Part shown: in pieces, positions 1-8,907 of the stretch
Numbering within the stretch: the stretch's first letter is position 1
Layout: each line of letters opens with the position of its first letter
From: Jaenimonas drosophilae
Taxonomy: Eukaryota > Euglenozoa > Kinetoplastea > Trypanosomatida > Trypanosomatidae
NCBI GenBank assembly: GCA_030849065.1
Contig: JASAON010001486.1
Coordinates: 1-38,644, forward strand
Direction: 5' to 3'
DNA: 38,644 nucleotides
The notes under the pieces: model-generated
What the model was told of the DNA's origin: nothing
The model's database searches: none
The model's input: only the letters and a program-made list of their open reading frames with translations
Made by a program: the position numbers and the translations under genes

Positions 1-1
1 C

Positions 2-2932
2 GCCCGCCACATTCGGCAGTCGATGCTTGGTAGCTCACGCCGTATTGCCCGCTTCCGTAGCTCAGTGACGTACTTGATGATTGTCCTACAGTCGCGTCTT
101 CAACGAAAGGAGTGTGCGCCACATGAAGCCTCCTTGATCATGGAAAACCTCATGAAGGAGTGTGTGGATCTCCGCCAGGGAGATATGGCCCACCTCCTGT
201 TCCGGGCATCAATCCGATTTCGTAAATACGGTATGAAGGTTGGCATGCCTCTGGTCAAATCGCTGTACGACTCCTACCGCATCGACAACGCGAAGGAGCT
301 GATGAAAAATTTAGCAGAGGAGCTCAAGAACAACATTGAGGAGACGGAACTTGCCATCATTGCGGTACTTGCCTATGAGTTTAGTGGACAGCACAATCAC
401 GCACTGGAACTGCTCAAGAAGATTCCTCAGTCAAAACTGTCAACCTCTGATGTGTGCTCCATCATTGAGGGCTTTGGTATGGGTGCCCACTACGATGATG
501 TTTGCATGATTACCGAAGAGTTGTTGAAGGAGGAAAACAAGGTTGAGTCATCCGACTTGTCGGCGATTGTGTCGTCTGCCGTGTGCGCCACCATTGGCAA
601 CCAAGAACACATGAATAAGATGGTGGAGTGTGCCATGCGTCGGGGCATTCGATTGTCCGAGCAGGCAGCCAGCACACTACTTCGCATCGCTTTGGAAGAG
701 GCCAAACCAACCACTGTGTCGGAGGTGTACGATGTAGAAAACGGACTGTGCAAGCGTTTGGGAGTAGACAATCTTGGAACAGCCTCTGAAACGAGTGTGA
801 TTGCCAAGTGCACCGAACTTCTCCACAAGAGTCATGAGAGTGGCGATGATATTATGCTTTGCAAAGTTCAGCACCTGGCGCAGGTGGTGGATAATGCCAT
901 GGACAATGATCAGCTGGACGACATTGATCCGGTGTACATCGTCTCCATGATCAAAGGTTTTGGCGTGTTGGGACGCTTTGAGGAGATGAAGTCTTCCTTC
1001 GTCAAGCTAAAGAAGTGTGGAGGTGTAAAGGATCACCGACTCTATGATGAGATGCTCAAGTGGTATGCGCATTCCTACAACGTCAAGGAGGTAATTGCGC
1101 TGAAGGAGGAAATGACAGCCGAGAACGTTTACCACACCCCATTTACCTACCACAATGTCTTCCGTGTCCTGGACAAGTACTACCCACGCATGGTGGAGAA
1201 GTACGTGAAGGAGATGCGTGGCCGTGGCATTGCCCTTGAAGGTTTCATGTACCCCACCCTCATGCGCGTGTTCATGGAACTGAAGGACTATGAGACGGTG
1301 GACAATCTCTACCGTGAGGCACGAAGCAGAGGTCAACAGGGGTTAGGCCCGAGCTTCACTCCAGGCATCGTCATTCAGGCCCTGCGCTGCTACCAACATG
1401 ACCTGGACAAATGCCGAGGAATCATTGAGGACGCAGACAAGCGTGGCTTTCTCGCTCATGAGGCTGTGCAGGCCGAAATACTGCAGCTTTACGCGAGCAA
1501 TGAACGTTATGAGGAACTGGGACGTCTCCTGACACGTATTCCAAACAAATCCAGTAGCATCTATCGTGTGCTCCTGCGCGATGCCACCAAGCGCAGAGAT
1601 CGCAAGGAGTTTGACAAGCTTCTGAATGAGGTAATGTCACAGCATGTGGAGCTCAATGAGCGACTCTTCAGTGTCATCATTACCTCTCTTGGCTTCTTCA
1701 AGGACGCAGAGGGGGTGAACAAGTTCATCGCCATGGCTCGATCGAGTGAACAGATCCGCTCCCCCATGTTCTTCTCGGACGCCGCCGGAGCCTTTGCCCG
1801 GCTTGGCCATTTACCCGCGGTCGATCAGTGCTGGAAGGACCTCCTTCAATCACACATGGCCATCACAATGCCGGTGTACAATCGGTTTCTCGATATTTAC
1901 ATGAACCACAACAATGTAGTTATGGTGCAGGAAATTCTAGACACCATGATGAAGTTGGTTCCTCCGAATCCAGTCACCGCCACAACCGTTGTTGATATGC
2001 TTGGTAAAATGGGACGTTTGTCAGAAATGGAGGCTGTGCTCTCTGAGATGTCCAAGTCAACCAATGCATCGCCAACACTTGTGACATACCACCAGGCAAT
2101 GAATGCTTACGCCAAGTGTGGGGATGTGGTGAAAATGGAGCAAATGCGTGAACGACTACAGCGTGAAGGTTTTGTGGAGAACAACGTCACGTACAACATT
2201 CTCTTCGAAGGCTATGGACGGGCAAAGCGTTTTGAACACCTTGCAGAGCTTCTTCAACAGAGAAAGGAGCGTGGAATCGCCATGGATGAGTTTGGGTACG
2301 TGATTCTGCTTAACACATACGCCCGGGCTCGCCTCACTTCCGAAGCTGAAGCCATTGTGGATGAAATGGTGACGAGCGGTATCAACTTTACATGCAGAAT
2401 GATGGCCACGGTCGCGAATGCCTTCAGCGCTGTGGGCAATGTGGAACAGATGGAGCGATACATACGACTACTTCTTGCTCACCCAGAATGCAGATTGCGT
2501 GAGGTGGAGTCGGTGTACAGCATCTACTCTCGCCAACGAGATACCGTGAAGCTGCAGGAGCTGCTCGACACCAAAACACTTCCCAAGAGTGAGTTCATCT
2601 TCAACATTTGTGTGGCCGCATTCGCACGTGCTGGTGAACACACAAAGGTTGCCTTTCTTCTACATGAGATGGAGCAAAAAGGATACTCGCTCAGTCGCAA
2701 CACCAGCGTCATTCTGAGTACCCTCCTCCTCAAGGCTGGAAAGGTTGAGCTTGCGAACAGCGTGTTGAAGTGGAAGGGTGTACAGCCTGAGCAAGTGGAG
2801 ACGCCAGAGGACGGCCGAAGCCTTGATGAGGACAGCCTCCCACTTACAAGCGAAGAGTGTCTTCAGCAGCAGATGGAATCTTCCATCCCCTCCACCCATA
2901 AGGGAGAGGATGATGGTATCAAGATGGATTGA
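2..2932 (+). CDS. Pentatricopeptide repeat (PPR) protein, 5' end outside window
   Basis: A long helical-repeat protein of at least about 970 residues. Degenerate PPR units of about 35 residues are easiest to see from about residue 510 to 900, counted from the ATG at 23; repeated cores read like VTYHQAMNAYAKCGDV and VTYNILFEGYGRAKRF. PPR proteins bind single-stranded RNA, and in kinetoplastids nearly all act in the mitochondrion on mRNA processing, stability, polyadenylation or translation; that role here is inferred. The frame is open to the window edge, so the ATG at 23 may be internal and any mitochondrial presequence could lie outside. The C-terminal 50 residues are acidic and not repeat-like. 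Length and repeat density resemble kinetoplast polyadenylation factors such as KPAF1, but I cannot assign orthology. Confidence 0.85.
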   Translation, partial: ARHIRQSMLGSSRRIARFRSSVTYLMIVLQSRLQRKECAPHEASLIMENLMKECVDLRQGDMAHLLFRASIRFRKYGMKVGMPLVKSLYDSYRIDNAKELMKNLAEELKNNIEETELAIIAVLAYEFSGQHNHALELLKKIPQSKLSTSDVCSIIEGFGMGAHYDDVCMITEELLKEENKVESSDLSAIVSSAVCATIGNQEHMNKMVECAMRRGIRLSEQAASTLLRIALEEAKPTTVSEVYDVENGLCKRLGVDNLGTASETSVIAKCTELLHKSHESGDDIMLCKVQHLAQVVDNAMDNDQLDDIDPVYIVSMIKGFGVLGRFEEMKSSFVKLKKCGGVKDHRLYDEMLKWYAHSYNVKEVIALKEEMTAENVYHTPFTYHNVFRVLDKYYPRMVEKYVKEMRGRGIALEGFMYPTLMRVFMELKDYETVDNLYREARSRGQQGLGPSFTPGIVIQALRCYQHDLDKCRGIIEDADKRGFLAHEAVQAEILQLYASNERYEELGRLLTRIPNKSSSIYRVLLRDATKRRDRKEFDKLLNEVMSQHVELNERLFSVIITSLGFFKDAEGVNKFIAMARSSEQIRSPMFFSDAAGAFARLGHLPAVDQCWKDLLQSHMAITMPVYNRFLDIYMNHNNVVMVQEILDTMMKLVPPNPVTATTVVDMLGKMGRLSEMEAVLSEMSKSTNASPTLVTYHQAMNAYAKCGDVVKMEQMRERLQREGFVENNVTYNILFEGYGRAKRFEHLAELLQQRKERGIAMDEFGYVILLNTYARARLTSEAEAIVDEMVTSGINFTCRMMATVANAFSAVGNVEQMERYIRLLLAHPECRLREVESVYSIYSRQRDTVKLQELLDTKTLPKSEFIFNICVAAFARAGEHTKVAFLLHEMEQKGYSLSRNTSVILSTLLLKAGKVELANSVLKWKGVQPEQVETPEDGRSLDEDSLPLTSEECLQQQMESSIPSTHKGEDDGIKMD

Positions 2933-3102
2933 CGCAATGGACGTTGTTTCAGATGAGGTCAGTTGCGTGCGTCTCCCTCCGTGACTGGTCGGCGTCACAG
3001 TACCGTGTTGACTGATTAAAGTAGGTGTATGCTGTACGAGTACTGCCACGGGACATCCTCTTGTACGATTAACATACTTACAAATTCTTCACATGTTGCA
3101 TC

Positions 3103-3123
3103 ACTTTTGACTCCTTTTGCTAG
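3103..3123 (+). promoter_or_regulatory. Polypyrimidine tract and trans-splice acceptor for TYW4
   Basis: A pyrimidine-rich run ends in TAG, with the AG at 3122-3123. This would give a 5' UTR of about 39 bases before the ATG at 3163, with no ATG in between. Confidence 0.6.
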
Positions 3124-3162
3124 TACTAGTAGGTCACCATTCTGGCAGACAGTTATCCAATC

Positions 3163-6100
3163 ATGAGTGCAGTTGGGACGCCGGAGACGCTTCCCCAGCA
3201 GCCACCACTATCGAGGAGGAAAGAAAAGAAGGCGGTTAAGATGGCTGCGAAGCTAAAGCTCGCCGGTAGTGTGGATGTGCGCGTCCAGCACACCAATGAT
3301 GATAGTGTGGTGAGCAAGCGATCAGCGGTGAAGCTGAAGTATCTAACGGATGATATCCTTCCATATTTTGTGACGAAGCCCGCTCGCCGATCGCCTCTCA
3401 TCAATCGTGGATACTACTTGAGAATGAAGGTGATGTATGAGCTGATTGGCATTTGCTGCACACACCTTCGTCAGGAATGTGGAAGTGAATGTCCTGTCCA
3501 GGTCATATCTCTCGGTGCTGGCTATGACACCACAGCTGTGCGCTTCATCACGCAGCAAGGAAAAGATGGAAGCAGCACCCTTCAGGAGCCCATTTGTTTC
3601 TACGACGTGGACTTCCCAGCGGTGATGCAGGCAAAGGCTGCCCTGCTGGAAAGTATGGCGGAGAAGCTTCCCGATGTCGTACTCAATCCGAAGGATGCCA
3701 TCTGCCCCCTGCGCAGTCCCATCTACACAGCCTTGGGTGTGGATCTGCGTGAAGCCTCCACGGTACTGGTGCCACAGCTGCAAGCCTTCAGTGACAGCTT
3801 CTCTGTGGACTACCCAACGATCATCTACGCGGAGTGTGTTACTCAGTACATGCCATCGGAAGAAACGGCGGCACTTGTTGGATTTTTGGCACGTACATTC
3901 CCCAAAGCCATGTTCATGGCCTACGATCAGCTGCAGCCCGCTGACAGTTTCGGAAAACTGATGTGCCACTCACTCCGCCAAAAGAATAGTCCTCTCATGG
4001 GCATTGAGGCCTGCCCCAGTGGAGAGTCGATGATCCAACGGGCTCTCTCTCAAGGCATGAAGGATGCCGCATTTACCAACTTTTATGACCTCTCACGACA
4101 TGTTCTTCAAGGTGATGAACGCGCTCGCGTGGATGCATTGGAGCCGTTTGACGAGATTGAGGAGTGGAGCGAGATGTGCGAACACTACGGCATCACGGTT
4201 GCCACAACCTTGGCGAATCTCGATGGAATGCTGAGAGCCAACCCCTTCTTGAAGAGGAAGGAGGATCCACCGCAGCTACATGATGTGGAGAACCTACCCC
4301 TTGTTGCCCAGTCATGGCCAACGGGACGGTTTGGGTTCGAAGGTTGGGGCCACGGAGCGGTACAATCTGAAACTCTTTCCAATGGCGATGTGCTTCTCAT
4401 CTCTTTTGGTGGCTTTCAGGCCAAGGGTGGTGGCCACCAACGCGTCAATCAGGTCTTCGTGCACAGCTTCTTTGAAGGAGAGCTTCACGTTGCCCAGAGT
4501 GAGGCCGACATGGTTCCCAACCTCATCTTCCACTCCGTGTCTCGCATTGCACCATTTCAATACGTAGTCTTTGGTGGGCGTACTAATCCATCCAATGCGA
4601 GTAACACAGCCTACCTCCTGACCGTTGTGGTACCCAGATCCATCAGCTCTACCTCATCCATTGTGGCCATGTGGAAGGAACTGCGCGTGGATGTTGGGTG
4701 TGTGGCCCCATCACCCCGTTTCCGTCATGTTGCCGTCGCAACATCGCCGAGTGAGCTGCTCGTGATTGGTGGAAAGAGCCCGAGTGGATCACTTCTCAAT
4801 GATGTGTGGCGTGGGACGCTCAGTACAAGTACAGGCACCGTGACGTGGAAGGAAGAGTCACTGCGTGGAGTGGATGCACCAATTCCACCCATGTGCTCTG
4901 CCGCTGCTGTTCTCTCGCCAGCAGGAGATGCTGTGATCATTAGTGGAGGCCTTCTTGCCAATGATCATTGTAGCAAGGCCATGTACCGTCTGCAGCTGTC
5001 TTCAATGGAGCTTGTGCGCTATGACCTGATGCTTGACGGCCGCTGCTCGCACACCATGACGCCATGTGTAATTGACGGCTCCAGCTTCTTGCTGATTTTG
5101 GGTGGAAGCGGTGACGCACCAAAGAGCACAACACACATTGAGGAGGTGGCGGTACTTGTCGATTTTCCAACCTTGCGGGAGGCGAAACTTGTTGCACTGC
5201 CGCCAGACGCTCCAACATGGTCACGACACTCGTGTGTTGCTCTTGGTCCACAGGGAGTTCTTGCTGTTATTGGTGGAGGTTTCACGTGCTTCTCCTTTGG
5301 CACCTTCTCGGCGAAGCCACACATTCTACGTATTGGCCATAACCCTGGGCCACTACCCCATGTGCAGAAGAAACAGCTATCATCATCTCTGACGCAGCCA
5401 AGTGGTTCTCTTGCCGCACTTCTTCCCATACCTCGGGAATCTGTTGTGGAACAGGAGTACACCAATGCGAGAGTCCTGGAGGCTATACACAACGGCTCTC
5501 AACCCGTCGTCTTCCGTCACACCCCTTTTGGCGCGTGTGTGGAGAAGTGGAAGGACCCCGCCTATCTGGAGGAGGCAGAGCGAGGAACGATGGTGTCGGT
5601 CCATGTAGCTCAAGGGAACCCACACCTTGACTTTGTACGGAAGAACTTCGCGTTCCGTCATGTTCCCTTTGAGGAGCTCGTCGGCCACGTCGTGAAGTCG
5701 CAGGCACACTTCAAGCAGCACCAAACGGTACCGGAAGAGGTGATGTACTACCGCTCCATTGCTGGCCACATGATGAGCGAGCGAGCGAACTTTTGGAAGG
5801 ATTTCCGCACTCTACAGGCAGACTTTTCTCTTCCTGGAGAGGCTGGGGACTTCATCCAGGCCCGCGTACATCAATCTTGTTTACGAATCAATGCTGCACC
5901 GCTGCAGCTTTGGACGCACTACGATACGTGCGACAATGTCCTTTGCCAGATTGTTGGTCGCAAGCGCGTCGTCCTCTTCCCTCCCAGCGCGTACAATGAT
6001 CTCTACATCAAGGGTAGCTCATCTGCCGTCATCAACATTGATGATCCTGACTTGCTGCAGTACCCTCGTTTTGTGGAAGCGCACAAGTCGGCGGTGGAGG

Positions 6101-6486
6101 TTGTGCTGGAGCCAGGTGATATGCTCTTTTTTCCTTCCATGTGGTTTCACCACTGCACCACCCTCGATGACGACTACAGCGTCAGCGTGAACGTCTTCTT
6201 CCGCCGGTTTGGTGAGGAGGACTACGACAAGAAGGATCTCTACGGTAACAAGGATATTCCTGCGTGTACATCCATGCGTGAGGCCATCGTTGCTGACGTA
6301 AAGAACCGCGTGGCACGCCTCCGACTTGATGGAAGCGGGAATGAGGTTCCGCCAGAGTACACTGAGTTTGCCCTACGCGAGGCCATTCAGGATTTGGAGG
6401 AGTACGTTGAGTCGATGGCAGCTGCCCGACGGGTGCAACGTCTTCAACACACTGCGTCCTCTCTCGCATCACAAACAACCAAGTAA
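3163..6486 (+). CDS. TYW4: tRNA wybutosine-synthesising protein 4 (LCMT + kelch + JmjC)
   Basis: A 1107-residue three-domain protein with the architecture of yeast Tyw4/Ppm2. Residues about 40-355 are a leucine carboxyl methyltransferase-type domain: VQHTNDDSVVSKRS matches the family start, RRSPLINRGYY the peptide near it, and SLGAGYDT (about 116-123) the SAM-binding motif I. Residues about 390-720 hold kelch repeats with recurring GG turns. Residues about 790-1050 are a JmjC/cupin-like domain with an HxD pair at H919 and D921 and a distal His in PSMWFHHC (likely H996), a complete iron-ligand set. In the known pathway TYW4 methylates and methoxycarbonylates the wybutosine side chain at position 37 of tRNA-Phe. 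What the JmjC part does in TYW4 is not settled; TYW5, a separate JmjC protein, hydroxylates the base in animals. The start fits the acceptor at 3123. Confidence 0.93.
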   Translation: MSAVGTPETLPQQPPLSRRKEKKAVKMAAKLKLAGSVDVRVQHTNDDSVVSKRSAVKLKYLTDDILPYFVTKPARRSPLINRGYYLRMKVMYELIGICCTHLRQECGSECPVQVISLGAGYDTTAVRFITQQGKDGSSTLQEPICFYDVDFPAVMQAKAALLESMAEKLPDVVLNPKDAICPLRSPIYTALGVDLREASTVLVPQLQAFSDSFSVDYPTIIYAECVTQYMPSEETAALVGFLARTFPKAMFMAYDQLQPADSFGKLMCHSLRQKNSPLMGIEACPSGESMIQRALSQGMKDAAFTNFYDLSRHVLQGDERARVDALEPFDEIEEWSEMCEHYGITVATTLANLDGMLRANPFLKRKEDPPQLHDVENLPLVAQSWPTGRFGFEGWGHGAVQSETLSNGDVLLISFGGFQAKGGGHQRVNQVFVHSFFEGELHVAQSEADMVPNLIFHSVSRIAPFQYVVFGGRTNPSNASNTAYLLTVVVPRSISSTSSIVAMWKELRVDVGCVAPSPRFRHVAVATSPSELLVIGGKSPSGSLLNDVWRGTLSTSTGTVTWKEESLRGVDAPIPPMCSAAAVLSPAGDAVIISGGLLANDHCSKAMYRLQLSSMELVRYDLMLDGRCSHTMTPCVIDGSSFLLILGGSGDAPKSTTHIEEVAVLVDFPTLREAKLVALPPDAPTWSRHSCVALGPQGVLAVIGGGFTCFSFGTFSAKPHILRIGHNPGPLPHVQKKQLSSSLTQPSGSLAALLPIPRESVVEQEYTNARVLEAIHNGSQPVVFRHTPFGACVEKWKDPAYLEEAERGTMVSVHVAQGNPHLDFVRKNFAFRHVPFEELVGHVVKSQAHFKQHQTVPEEVMYYRSIAGHMMSERANFWKDFRTLQADFSLPGEAGDFIQARVHQSCLRINAAPLQLWTHYDTCDNVLCQIVGRKRVVLFPPSAYNDLYIKGSSSAVINIDDPDLLQYPRFVEAHKSAVEVVLEPGDMLFFPSMWFHHCTTLDDDYSVSVNVFFRRFGEEDYDKKDLYGNKDIPACTSMREAIVADVKNRVARLRLDGSGNEVPPEYTEFALREAIQDLEEYVESMAAARRVQRLQHTASSLASQTTK

Positions 6487-6826
6487 GTAAGCTAAACACA
6501 AAAATGTGTGGTGCCCACATGCATACTTACATACATCAAAGCGCCAACCATGTGGGCTACCCTTCACAAGTGCGATAATATACTGCTGTGTATCACTGAC
6601 TCTCATGCGTGTGTGTGTGGAGGACCGAAGCAGGAGCTCCAACTTACACCGCGTGTGACTTTTGTGCACTCACGTATTTGGGCCCTTTCTTCCCGTTTTG
6701 ATTCTTTCAGCACGCCAATTTTGGGCATACACACAAGCATCTACAAGAATCGTTGGTTAAACCTTGACGTTATTTGTTAGCCACCTTTGTTTTTCTTGTT
6801 CATTTTCCGTTACTGTTTTGGTGAAG
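6487..6826 (+). other. Intergenic region between TYW4 and dolichol kinase
   Basis: 340 bases without a supported gene. It should hold the TYW4 3' UTR, a short GT run near 6608-6618, and from about 6784 the T-rich tract of the next gene. Short open frames here have no recognisable protein character. No RNA gene seen. Confidence 0.5.
6784..6826 (+). promoter_or_regulatory. Polypyrimidine tract and trans-splice acceptor for dolichol kinase
   Basis: A T-rich stretch runs from 6784 to about 6818. The first AG after it is 6825-6826, immediately before the ATG at 6827. Use of that AG would leave no 5' UTR before this ATG and could favour the next in-frame ATG at 6833. Confidence 0.45.
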
Positions 6827-8689
6827 ATGGTAATGCATCGTGTATCAAGTAGCCGTCTCTCCAACATCACACATTCAAAGCGACGCAGATTGTCGTCCAC
6901 AGGTACACTTAGGTCCGAAGATTCGGATGCAGTAAATCGCGTCGCCATTTCATACTCCTCCACCTTACTCCTCATTTGGACCGTTGTGGTTGCTGTACTG
7001 ACGTGGAGCACCGGCTCCATTCTAGAGATTGTGCTGCTTCTTGGCCTATGCTTGATTTCTCTCACCTCTCCACATGGTGAGAGTCGTATGATCATGCCAC
7101 TGATCTTCCAAGCGGAGTGTTGCTTGAATCGTTCATTTGGCGGAGCTACCTATGCTCCTTTGGAGTTCTACGCATCTACACTTCTTTCGTACTTATCGCT
7201 GACGAGTACTCTGGCAAGTCGCTTGATGAGGTCTGGAACTTTTACAAAGCAGGTGCGTGGAAATGCAGTTCTCACCGGTATCATCTATCTCACCGCCTTC
7301 GTTGTGTGGCTCATGGCATTTGCGGTATTTCAAGATCGCGTTGTGCTTATTGGTGCGGCCGCATACGTTGTGTCTGGCCACCTCTTCTTTTGGAAGCTAC
7401 GCCCGCTTGTCGGGGACAATGAGGCTGTCCTGTTGAGCTCAGTCGGAGGCTTCTATCTTTGCGATGTTTTTTCCAACAACAACGTCAGCGCTGATGGTGG
7501 GCGGGAGACCTTCCTCAGCCTCAACGCGGAGGGCTATCAAACCAGCTATACGCACATCGCCAGCCGTGGCATGTTGCTAAGTGCCATTTACATGGCCACG
7601 CTGTTGGCGCTTCTTTCGCCACTCTGTCGAGTGCGACAGAGCCGGAATTCGAAATCATCGGAGCTCATCGTCAGTAGAAAGCGCATGACGATTCTATTCC
7701 TGACCATCATGGCCATGGTCCTCCTTGTTATGGAGCTCGCCATTAGCTACCAATTCAAGGAGAATGCAGCCGTGTGGCTGTACCATTATATCGTAGGTGA
7801 TCGTTTCCGTTTCACTACTCTACAACTTTGGTTGGTGTTGATTCCTCTTTCTGTGGCCATTGTGGATGTTGTGACGGTGAATTGGGCAAAGATTGTGCAG
7901 AGAAAGATGTTTCACTTCATTGCCGTCATCGCCTTCACCCCTGCGGCGATGGTGGACCCGCCCTTCTTGGCCCTCTCCCTCTCTACCGCCGCAAGTCTTC
8001 TCATTTGCGTGGAGATTGCACGCTACTATCAAGTATACGGAACCGACTGGGTGGATCGATACGTCTCGAGGCACATCGACACCCGCGAACACTCATCTGG
8101 CCTCATTCGCTCGCACATTTACCTCATTTTTGGCCTTGGCCTCTCATTGATGCTTCGGTATCGCCAACATAGCCCCACCCCACGGCCCATTCCGGCGGTG
8201 ATGGACCTCTCCATCAACCTCATTCCAGGAATCATCGCCCTTGGTGTGGTGGATGCTTTTGCCGCTCTCTTTGGTAGCTCTATCTTATTGAGCTCACGAC
8301 GTGCACTGGGGAGGTACCTGACCAACAAGTTCTTCACGGCACGAGCAAACTCGTCCATCACACACAAGACCACCACCGGAACCATGGGCGGCCTTCTCAC
8401 GGGTCTTCTATTTTGGACGATCGTGTTGGTTGTGGCAAAGGTACCTATTGTTGGTCCGGTGTGGTACACCTACTTTTTGATTTTGGTCTGTACCCTCACC
8501 GAATGCTTCATGGATGGCATCGATAATTTGCAGATGCCCATGGTTGTGGTTGGAGTGGTCTACACGCTCTTCACCATCATCATTCGAGATCCGCAGTTGT
8601 GGCTCGATCCTCGCGTGAATCTGCCAAACCCGACGACGGCAAAGTCCCTCGCCAGCGCCTTTTCCTCATCCCACATTTGGGGGAACTAA
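6827..8689 (+). CDS. DOLK: Dolichol kinase
   Basis: A 620-residue polytopic membrane protein, very hydrophobic after a basic, Ser-rich N-terminus of about 40 residues. The C-terminal third carries the conserved features of Sec59/DOLK: RKMFH at about 359-363; PGIIALGVVDAFAALFGSS with D476, followed by a KTTTGTMGG segment that matches the family's CTP-binding region; and a late TECFMDGIDNLQMP segment (E559 to about P570) matching the family's E..IDN...P signature. The enzyme phosphorylates dolichol with CTP in the ER membrane, supplying dolichyl phosphate for N-glycosylation, GPI anchors and mannosylation. It is longer than the human protein (about 540), the extra length being N-terminal. The start at 6827 is the first ATG after the T-rich tract; 6833 is an alternative that would shorten it by two residues. 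Confidence 0.88.
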   Translation: MVMHRVSSSRLSNITHSKRRRLSSTGTLRSEDSDAVNRVAISYSSTLLLIWTVVVAVLTWSTGSILEIVLLLGLCLISLTSPHGESRMIMPLIFQAECCLNRSFGGATYAPLEFYASTLLSYLSLTSTLASRLMRSGTFTKQVRGNAVLTGIIYLTAFVVWLMAFAVFQDRVVLIGAAAYVVSGHLFFWKLRPLVGDNEAVLLSSVGGFYLCDVFSNNNVSADGGRETFLSLNAEGYQTSYTHIASRGMLLSAIYMATLLALLSPLCRVRQSRNSKSSELIVSRKRMTILFLTIMAMVLLVMELAISYQFKENAAVWLYHYIVGDRFRFTTLQLWLVLIPLSVAIVDVVTVNWAKIVQRKMFHFIAVIAFTPAAMVDPPFLALSLSTAASLLICVEIARYYQVYGTDWVDRYVSRHIDTREHSSGLIRSHIYLIFGLGLSLMLRYRQHSPTPRPIPAVMDLSINLIPGIIALGVVDAFAALFGSSILLSSRRALGRYLTNKFFTARANSSITHKTTTGTMGGLLTGLLFWTIVLVVAKVPIVGPVWYTYFLILVCTLTECFMDGIDNLQMPMVVVGVVYTLFTIIIRDPQLWLDPRVNLPNPTTAKSLASAFSSSHIWGN

Positions 8690-8834
8690 TTTCTTGACTG
8701 GTGATGATGAGGTACGTCGGCACACAACGAAATTATTGAATCTTGTTCACTTTTGCTGAAACTGCAACCAACACGTAACCCTGCTGCCTTGGTGACCACC
8801 CCACACATGTGGGCTACATTGCGTATGATTATGA

Positions 8835-8880
8835 TTCTTTCTTTTTTCATTATCTGGTTGCGTCCACACACATATCAAAG
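8835..8880 (+). promoter_or_regulatory. Polypyrimidine tract and trans-splice acceptor
   Basis: A T/C-rich run at about 8835-8853 is followed by the AG at 8879-8880, giving a 5' UTR of about 27 bases before the ATG at 8908. Confidence 0.55.
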
Positions 8881-8907
8881 TAGCCCCACACCAGGTCTAG
8901 TGGTGAA

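Noticed and set aside
3343..3969. Long antisense open frame (208 codons) opposite TYW4
   Set aside because: It lies wholly within a clearly coding + strand gene, has no domain character and no splice signal on its strand. It is explained by third-position bias.
6549..8817. A 12-base sequence (CATGTGGGCTAC) occurring in two intergenic gaps, at 6549-6560 and 8806-8817
   Set aside because: One shared 12-mer among several kilobases of intergenic DNA is within reach of chance, and flanks do not match.
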